Source: Hungatella sp. UBA3048 (lineage in GTDB: Bacteria > Bacillota > Clostridia > Lachnospirales > Lachnospiraceae). From it: 64,000 bases of DNA. The notes under the pieces were generated by a model that searched no databases, had not been told where the DNA came from, and worked only from the letters and a program-made list of their open reading frames with translations. The translations under genes and the position numbers were made by a program. This document shows, one piece after another, positions 58,923 through 64,000 of this stretch. Every line of letters starts with the position of its first letter. Within the stretch, counting starts at the first letter, position 1. The stretch lies in the NCBI GenBank assembly GCA_002367105.1, contig DFCS01000039.1:60193-124192 (forward strand), read 5' to 3'.

Positions 58923-60278
58923 ATGAGTAAAGGGTACGAAGAACGGTATTTAATGACATTGCTGTCATCAGTGATAAATCAGAAGGAATCGCCGGCACCG
59001 CTGAGGTACATAAATTGGGAGAAAATGTTTCGAATTGCTGATTATCACCGTGTGGCGCATGTTGTTTATTATGGAATTATGGGATTAGATGAAGAGATTC
59101 CTCAGTCTGTCCGTCAGCGTTTTTTTGGTAAATATTTAGAATCCGTTCATCGGGTTGAACGTTTACGTTCAACAGAAAGGCAGGTACAGACCCTTCTGGA
59201 AAGAAACGGGATAAACTGCTTTTTTTTAAATTATTCTGATTTTGTTAATTGTTATCCTATTGAAGAAATGTGCTGCAGGGAATTTATAGAGATTGGTACA
59301 GAAAAGAAGTATGCCCAGATCATCAAAACAATTCTTTGGGATGCGGACTTTGAAGAACGCTATACGGAAAACAGGGGGGAACTTTACTATCGGGTTCCAG
59401 GGAACAAAGTTTTGTGTTTCAATCAAACTATGTTTTTCAGCAAGTCCATGCAGAAGTTTTATTTTAATCTGGTTCGTTCCCTGCCAAATAAAAAGGGGTT
59501 GAACCATGTCCGGGAGATGAATGCCAGTGAGATGTATTTATTCCTCATGTGCAGGCTGACGGATTCTTATGCCAGAGGGGATATCAGCCTGAGCCAGATT
59601 ATGGATTTTTGGGCATTTTATAAAACCCATGGGGAATTTTTTTTATGGCCTTATATTTACGAACGTTTGAAGGTACTAAAAATAGAGGAATTTGCGGAGC
59701 GTCTGGAATATCTTATCCTTCGTTGGTTTGGCACTGGAGCAGGAATTGAAAATGTGGAGATATACGATAACATGGAATCTTACATCTTCAGCAAAGGAAC
59801 GGAAGGGCGTGAAGTCAGTGAGCAGTTCCTGCCCCTCATCAAAACGGTTGCTGATTGTTACTCCAGGGATAGGAAAAAAGAAGAATTCAGAAGGCTGGTA
59901 GCTTGGCTGTTTCCGGATCGGGAATACATGGAAACCATATACCCGGCATTAGAGAAAACGGGAGCATTCCTTCCGGTTTTTTGGCTGATCCGCCTTGAAA
60001 GATATTTCAGAAGGTTGGTTGTCAGCAGAATAGAAGAAAGGTTCAGGATCTCTAAAAAGACGTTTTTTCGGTTTATGTGGAAAAGGTATCAGGGAGTAAT
60101 AGAGGAAGTGATAGAAGAAAAAGAAGAGCTTGAGGAAAAAGAAGAGAAAAAAGAAAAAGAGCAAAAAGAGTATAAAGAACAAAAAGAAAATAAAAAGCAT
60201 AATGAACATATAGTGCTAGATGAATATTTAGATCATATAGAGCATAACGATGAAAAAACAGCGGAAATACCGAAATAA
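58923..60278 (+). CDS. Degenerate nucleotidyltransferase-fold protein with charged tail
   Basis: A 451-residue protein resembling NTP_transf_5 family proteins: LRYINWEKMFRIADYHRVAH, VVYYGIMGLDEEIPQSVRQR, the region after RNGINCFF and a helical C-terminal half (DISLSQIMDFWAFYKTH). Active members have a KG..L...YP....R..gD-x-D-L block. Here the matching stretch reads LNYSDFVNCYPIEEMCCREF with no Asp pair, so catalysis is doubtful. The last 50 residues are Glu/Lys-rich (EKEELEEKEEKKEKEQKEYK). A sigma-28-like promoter points to a flagellar role. AAAGGTGG precedes the ATG. Confidence 0.65.
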   Translation: MSKGYEERYLMTLLSSVINQKESPAPLRYINWEKMFRIADYHRVAHVVYYGIMGLDEEIPQSVRQRFFGKYLESVHRVERLRSTERQVQTLLERNGINCFFLNYSDFVNCYPIEEMCCREFIEIGTEKKYAQIIKTILWDADFEERYTENRGELYYRVPGNKVLCFNQTMFFSKSMQKFYFNLVRSLPNKKGLNHVREMNASEMYLFLMCRLTDSYARGDISLSQIMDFWAFYKTHGEFFLWPYIYERLKVLKIEEFAERLEYLILRWFGTGAGIENVEIYDNMESYIFSKGTEGREVSEQFLPLIKTVADCYSRDRKKEEFRRLVAWLFPDREYMETIYPALEKTGAFLPVFWLIRLERYFRRLVVSRIEERFRISKKTFFRFMWKRYQGVIEEVIEEKEELEEKEEKKEKEQKEYKEQKENKKHNEHIVLDEYLDHIEHNDEKTAEIPK

Positions 60279-60302
60279 GATCAGGTATTTCCGCTGTTTT
60301 TT
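60253..60302. terminator. Bidirectional terminator, 19-bp perfect stem
   Basis: AAAAAACAGCGGAAATACC (60253-60271) pairs fully with 60284-60302. The 12-base loop carries the stop codons of both converging genes (TAA 60276-60278 on plus, TGA 60283-60281 on minus). A/T flanks on both sides allow termination in either direction. Confidence 0.95.
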
Positions 60303-60532
60303 GACTGGCTCATCAAATCCTTTATTTTGGTAATCGAGCTTTCGTTTAGTTGGGAGGAAGCGGCCTCTTGATTTGCTGAGGCAGCTTCCAATAACTCGGT
60401 ACGAAGAATTGAAATTTCTTTTGGTGCATCGATGGCTAATTTTACCCAGTCATTTCCCGTTTCAAGAATTGTGACAGTGATATTGTCACCGATTGTTAGA
60501 GACTGGTTATTTTTTCTTTGAAGAATCAGCAT
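60281..60532 (-). CDS. csrA: Carbon storage / flagellin translation regulator CsrA
   Basis: An 83-residue RNA-binding protein, slightly longer than usual because of a Ser/Asn-rich tail. The core LILQRKNNQSLTIGDNITVT, then GNDWVKLAIDAPKEISILRT, contains the RNA-binding strand and the basic residues. It binds GGA motifs and represses flagellin translation. It overlaps fliW by 26 bases. Its likely target is the structured leader at 10038-10184. Confidence 0.96.
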   Translation of the reverse strand: MLILQRKNNQSLTIGDNITVTILETGNDWVKLAIDAPKEISILRTELLEAASANQEAASSQLNESSITKIKDLMSQSKNSGNT

Positions 60533-60980
60533 ACGAATCCCCCTTTTTTATAAAATCCTTAAGCGGGTGACGGAAGCGGTAAAGAGGATTATCCAAAATT
60601 ATCTGCCTGGCTTCCCGGGTTTCTGTATTTACAGCAATAGGAGCCTTTAAATTTACCGTGCTGTCCTCCATAGGGTCATGGATTACACTGATAACATAAT
60701 ATGAAACCTTATCTTCGTTGTCTGCAGTTTTTAACAGCATCTGATCGTCCTGGGATAATTCCGGTTCGTATTTCTCATAAAACTGGAATGGATTCATAAG
60801 AATAAAGGAAACGCTTAAATCATCGATGGACTGCAGGCAGATCAATGCATCACTGTTCTCCTGAAAGGCCAGAGGAACATAATTTTTTAAGTCGGTAAAA
60901 CCAAACAGCCCGTCAGAAAAATGTATGAATTCATTTTCTGAACAGGAAATCTTGCCAAAATATTGTGTATTGATTTCCAT
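60507..60980 (-). CDS. fliW: Flagellar assembly factor FliW
   Basis: A 157-residue protein: FIHFSDGLFGFTDLKNYVPL, ALICLQSIDDLSVSFILMNP and APIAVNTETREARQIILDNP are all typical. FliW binds either free flagellin or CsrA; when flagellin has been exported it sequesters CsrA and frees flagellin translation. It overlaps the downstream csrA. Confidence 0.96.
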   Translation of the reverse strand: MEINTQYFGKISCSENEFIHFSDGLFGFTDLKNYVPLAFQENSDALICLQSIDDLSVSFILMNPFQFYEKYEPELSQDDQMLLKTADNEDKVSYYVISVIHDPMEDSTVNLKAPIAVNTETREARQIILDNPLYRFRHPLKDFIKKGDSYADSSKKK

Positions 60981-61001
60981 AAATACCTCCAGAGTACAGG
61001 G

Positions 61002-61604
61002 TTAAGCGAGAATATCTACCGGAGTATGATTGAAGTAACTGGCCGCGCTGGGCGGAACATAAAGAGGCTTGCCGATATATTCAATATTCACGTCTGGCAT
61101 TTGAGTGATTGATAACTCAACATTTCCGGGTATAAATTCAAAATTTCCATTTGCCACCTTTATGTCAAAGCTTAATTTATCCATTTGGTATTGCATGGAT
61201 AAATCCGGATCAGACCATTCGATATCAGGGCCCGTAGTAGGCAGAAACCGTAAACCGAATTCTCCAGTCGGCTGTTGGGCGCGCTGACTGAATATTTGAT
61301 CGAGTGTAATATTAGGGTCTAACAACATGGCACCTTCCTTTGCATATGTAGCAGTAGCCTCCAGAGCGTCGGACTTACCCTTGGCAGCGGCTTGGCGCAC
61401 GCTTTCCATTGTAGTAGGGCAGACTGAATTACGTGCATCGTACGTATCCAGATGTAATTGAATGGGGCGATTTTTTATGGTCAGGCCGCCCTTGATTCTG
61501 TCGGTTATCAGTTGAGATTTAGAACTGGAATATTCCAGTCTTGCTCTGTGGATCTTCAGCTCGTATTCCATGGGTATGGTAGTAATCTTTAGCAATGTTT
61601 CCAT
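61002..61604 (-). CDS. DUF6470 family flagellar protein
   Basis: A 200-residue protein matching DUF6470 (YviE-type): LKITTIPMEYELKIHRARLE, KGKSDALEATATYAKEGAML and EFIPGNVELSITQMPDVNIEY, ending YVPPSAASYFN. It is found between flgL and fliW in many Firmicutes. Its function is unknown. It starts 22 bases from flgL and precedes fliW. Confidence 0.88.
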   Translation of the reverse strand: METLLKITTIPMEYELKIHRARLEYSSSKSQLITDRIKGGLTIKNRPIQLHLDTYDARNSVCPTTMESVRQAAAKGKSDALEATATYAKEGAMLLDPNITLDQIFSQRAQQPTGEFGLRFLPTTGPDIEWSDPDLSMQYQMDKLSFDIKVANGNFEFIPGNVELSITQMPDVNIEYIGKPLYVPPSAASYFNHTPVDILA

Positions 61605-61625
61605 TATAACACACCTCCATCAATT

Positions 61626-62639
61626 TTACTTCATGAAATCAATAAAAGATGGAGATAAGATGCTGGTTCCTACCTTAAGGGCGGCATTGTACGCGTACTG
61701 ATTCCACATATAATCGGTAATAGCAGCTGCAGGGTCCATTCCTTCCACCTTTAACATCTGTTCTTGCAGAGAAATATCGTTATTATCAAGCCGGTCCTTT
61801 GTAGTAGTTAAGAATTCTGATTTTACACCCAGATTTGTGACTTCATTTAATACGTTGGTTCCTAAGTTCTTAAACTTATTCATAAGCTTTCCAAAAGTCT
61901 CTGAATCAAAATTATCTGCCTCCAGGGTATCAGCCAGCTGGCCGGCTAATAAAATGACATTATCGCTCATCCCGTCCGCGTCTTTTCCAAAACCAGTGGC
62001 TTTTATGCCGGGAAGAGATATGTTAAATGCACTGGAGGGTACGACACGGTCAACGCCGTCTAGAGAAAGACCCATCCCTAAGTCAACATAAAGGGTTTCA
62101 TCGGACAATCTAGCGAGATCTTTATAATCTTGGCTGCCGGGTGCGGCATCCACATTAATACCTCGGTATGTAAGGGATTTCCCATCCTCAGATAACACAA
62201 AGGGCGGATTCTTTCCGTCTGAACCGGCAAATAAAAATGTGTCCTCATAGGTGGAGTTAAGGCTTAAGGCCATGGATTTTTGGAACTGGCGAATGGCAGC
62301 GGCAAAGGTCGCCCGTGTTTCCGGCGTCTGTTTGTCACCACTCATAGCCTGTATGTTATAATCAGAACTAATGGTCTTCATGGCATTGGATATTTGCATG
62401 AGGGAATCTTCCTGTCCATCCTGACGGGATTGAACATCCGATAAGGTGCTCAAGTTATCCAGATTCTTATAATATTTGCGGTGAAGCTGGGAGGCGCGGG
62501 CTGCAGATGCAGGATCCTCTGCAACTCTGTTAAAGCTCCGCTGAGTCATAACATGGTCTCTGGATTTATTTAAATTGGCTATTGAAGCCGCAAGATTACT
62601 TTTGTAATTCCGTATAATCGCATTAGTTGAAATTCTCAT
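61626..62639 (-). CDS. flgL: Flagellar hook-associated protein FlgL (HAP3)
   Basis: A 337-residue junction protein between hook and filament. The flagellin-like N-terminus is RNYKSNLAASIANLNKSRDH and RVAEDPASAARASQLHRKYY. The C-terminal helix is AAITDYMWNQYAYNAALKVG. The middle (GSDGKNPPFVLSEDGKSLTY) is a short beta domain. AGGAGG precedes the ATG, 10 bases after flgK. Confidence 0.95.
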   Translation of the reverse strand: MRISTNAIIRNYKSNLAASIANLNKSRDHVMTQRSFNRVAEDPASAARASQLHRKYYKNLDNLSTLSDVQSRQDGQEDSLMQISNAMKTISSDYNIQAMSGDKQTPETRATFAAAIRQFQKSMALSLNSTYEDTFLFAGSDGKNPPFVLSEDGKSLTYRGINVDAAPGSQDYKDLARLSDETLYVDLGMGLSLDGVDRVVPSSAFNISLPGIKATGFGKDADGMSDNVILLAGQLADTLEADNFDSETFGKLMNKFKNLGTNVLNEVTNLGVKSEFLTTTKDRLDNNDISLQEQMLKVEGMDPAAAITDYMWNQYAYNAALKVGTSILSPSFIDFMK

Positions 62640-62649
62640 TGGAAACCTC

Positions 62650-64000
62650 CTATCTTCCTACGATGCCGGTATTGTTTATTAATGTGTTCAATGCTTCGTC
62701 CAGGGTTGTCATTAGTCGGGCAGCAGCTGAAAAGGATCTCTGGTACTGCATCAGATTAATGCCTTCTTCATCTAAGGAGACACCAGATACGTCATCCTTG
62801 CTGTTTGCAGTCTGTTGAAGCACAGATAAATGATTATCAAGGATTGCCTGATTGGCGGAACTGTCAATACCCTGAGTGTTTTCCAGGTTAGAATAGCACT
62901 GGGAAAAGTTTCCGGTATAGTGGGTAATATATCCGTTCTGGGGGACCCCGTTGTTATCCATGTAGGTGTATTCATATTTGAAAACCCGCTCATCAGTCAG
63001 GGATTTCAGCATTTTTATAATGTTATCATTGGCAGTGGAACCAGCATCCTCTTTATTGGAAGAGATGATGTGAATGGTGTTGTTCATCCAGTCATCGGAT
63101 ATTTTAATGTTGCTGGCAGTAAAACGGTTGCTTCCATCGGAAGTCTGGAACAAATCAAAGTTTCTGACATTGACAGGGTTTGCTTTATAGCCAAGGGATA
63201 TATCTTTCCCATCAGAGGCCTTGATACTGTCCACCTCCGTTGTTATGCCATTGTCACTGCGCCATTCAAACTTACCGGAAATATAAGACCATTTGCCGTT
63301 TTCGCTGTTGCCATCCACCAGCATAGATAGAGAAGATGGCTCGGTATTCAATTTAGCAGTCAGATTGTTTAAACTATCTTCAAGAGTTGCTCCAATGGGA
63401 ATTTCGCCTGTACCGCTGCCAAATGTATATGTTGTGCCATTGACCTTAATGGTTTCTCCTCTTAAGAAGTTTCCGGTTGATTTGGAAAAGTCCATGGTGA
63501 ATACCGCTTCTCCAGTAGAAGTGTCCTTTGATGCTGTACCCATACCCGGCAGCTGAGTCACACCGGTATAAGGTTTTGTATTGACATTCAGTTCATTAAA
63601 GTTCTTGGCAAAATTCTGCACAAAAGCTTCAAAAGATCTTTCATAATAACCGATTCCTCTGTAATCTGTGGCAGGGTTGTCCATTTCTCCGGATTTATTC
63701 AATACATCCACAGTCCCTTTTAAAGATCCTTCTTTCAGATAATTCGTAATATCCGTTTTCAAGGAGCTCGCATTCGAGCTGTTCTGGAAATTGCTGGCAG
63801 GAATCAATGATATGGAAACTGTACCGTCAGGTTCTCCGTTGTATCCTTTGTTTCGTGTCATGGAAACTGAAGCAACATTTTCGCCATGTTCTCCTGCAGT
63901 AAGAGGATAGGTTACACCATCACTGCCTCGGAATTTTATAACCGGATATTCAAATTTAGCACCTGAGGCAACGACCACGTCATTGTAAGTAACAGTGATG
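62650..64000 (-). CDS. flgK: Flagellar hook-associated protein FlgK (HAP1), C-terminal part
   Basis: At least 450 residues; the frame is open to the window edge, so the N-terminal rod-like domain is outside. The visible part includes FKEFVQNFAKNFNELNVNTK-like sequence (FEAFVQNFAKNFNELN) and the C-terminal FlgK block, GVSLDEEGINLMQYQRSFSA and ARLMTTLDEALNTLINNTGI. It caps the hook before the filament. It is the first visible gene of the reverse operon flgK-flgL-DUF6470-fliW-csrA; flgM and flgN may lie beyond the edge. Confidence 0.95.
   Translation of the reverse strand, partial: ITVTYNDVVVASGAKFEYPVIKFRGSDGVTYPLTAGEHGENVASVSMTRNKGYNGEPDGTVSISLIPASNFQNSSNASSLKTDITNYLKEGSLKGTVDVLNKSGEMDNPATDYRGIGYYERSFEAFVQNFAKNFNELNVNTKPYTGVTQLPGMGTASKDTSTGEAVFTMDFSKSTGNFLRGETIKVNGTTYTFGSGTGEIPIGATLEDSLNNLTAKLNTEPSSLSMLVDGNSENGKWSYISGKFEWRSDNGITTEVDSIKASDGKDISLGYKANPVNVRNFDLFQTSDGSNRFTASNIKISDDWMNNTIHIISSNKEDAGSTANDNIIKMLKSLTDERVFKYEYTYMDNNGVPQNGYITHYTGNFSQCYSNLENTQGIDSSANQAILDNHLSVLQQTANSKDDVSGVSLDEEGINLMQYQRSFSAAARLMTTLDEALNTLINNTGIVGR

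Noticed and set aside
1..64000. tRNA, rRNA, CRISPR arrays, insertion sequences or phage genes
   Set aside because: No cloverleaf-like arms, spacer arrays, transposase, integrase or terminal repeats were found on reading both strands.

Overview
The window looks like the chromosome of a motile, anaerobic, low-to-mid GC Firmicute of the class Clostridia, most likely a Lachnospiraceae member of the Lacrimispora / Clostridium saccharolyticum type. This is inferred from the AGGAGG-type ribosome sites, the Gram-positive chemotaxis set (CheC, CheD, CheV, FliY), CsrA-FliW-DUF6470 next to FlgK-FlgL, and a flagellar operon of clostridial gene content. No species can be named from sequence alone.

Layout. 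(1) 1-9.4 kb is mixed housekeeping and accessory DNA: the end of a 5'-nucleotidase, a GNAT acetyltransferase, a CDP-alcohol phosphatidyltransferase, a deleted DinB-like pseudogene, two tandem TPR glycosyltransferases, a flavoprotein/DUF1304 operon behind an operator-like palindrome, an orphan kduI and an OmpR-type two-component system. (2) 9.4-11.1 kb holds a YjfB-like motility protein and a 281-residue flagellin, each behind a sigma-28-like promoter. The flagellin has a long structured leader with a GGA-loop hairpin typical of CsrA control. (3) 11.1-26.3 kb is an AT-rich flagellar glycosylation island of 12 genes: glycosyltransferases, a glycerophosphotransferase-like/propeller fusion, an FkbM methyltransferase, a radical SAM enzyme, a WbsX protein, a DUF4422 protein, and a three-gene CDP-pentitol module. 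Seven consecutive island genes carry the same extra Rossmann-like domain at one end. (4) 26.5-53.2 kb is one co-directional flagellar/chemotaxis operon from a strong sigma-A promoter: flgB-fliEFGHIJK-flgD-TIGR02530-flgE-flbD-motAB-fliM-cheY-flgC-fliY-fliOPQR-flhBA-fliA-flgF-flgG-cheC-cheD-cheV-EAL/HDOD. (5) 53.1-64 kb holds a reverse-strand ParA/ComFB pair, fliD-fliS and a chaperone-like gene, a secreted C39-like peptidase divergent from a degenerate nucleotidyltransferase, and the reverse-strand set flgK-flgL-DUF6470-fliW-csrA. flgK runs off the right edge.

How it works together. Sigma-A drives the hook-basal-body operon, which encodes FliA. FliA probably reads the late promoters upstream of yjfB, flagellin, fliD, the C39 gene and the nucleotidyltransferase-like gene. 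FliW and CsrA then gate flagellin translation, and the glycosylation island would decorate flagellin.

Main points of interest: the recurrent Rossmann domain in the island, the CDP-pentitol plus phosphotransferase logic, the ParA/ComFB pair in a locus without flhF/flhG, a hook protein with a roughly 240-residue helical insert, a FliY whose CheY-binding motif sits in the linker, a displaced flgC, and a family of two-hairpin intergenic repeats. No tRNA, rRNA, CRISPR array or transposase was found.
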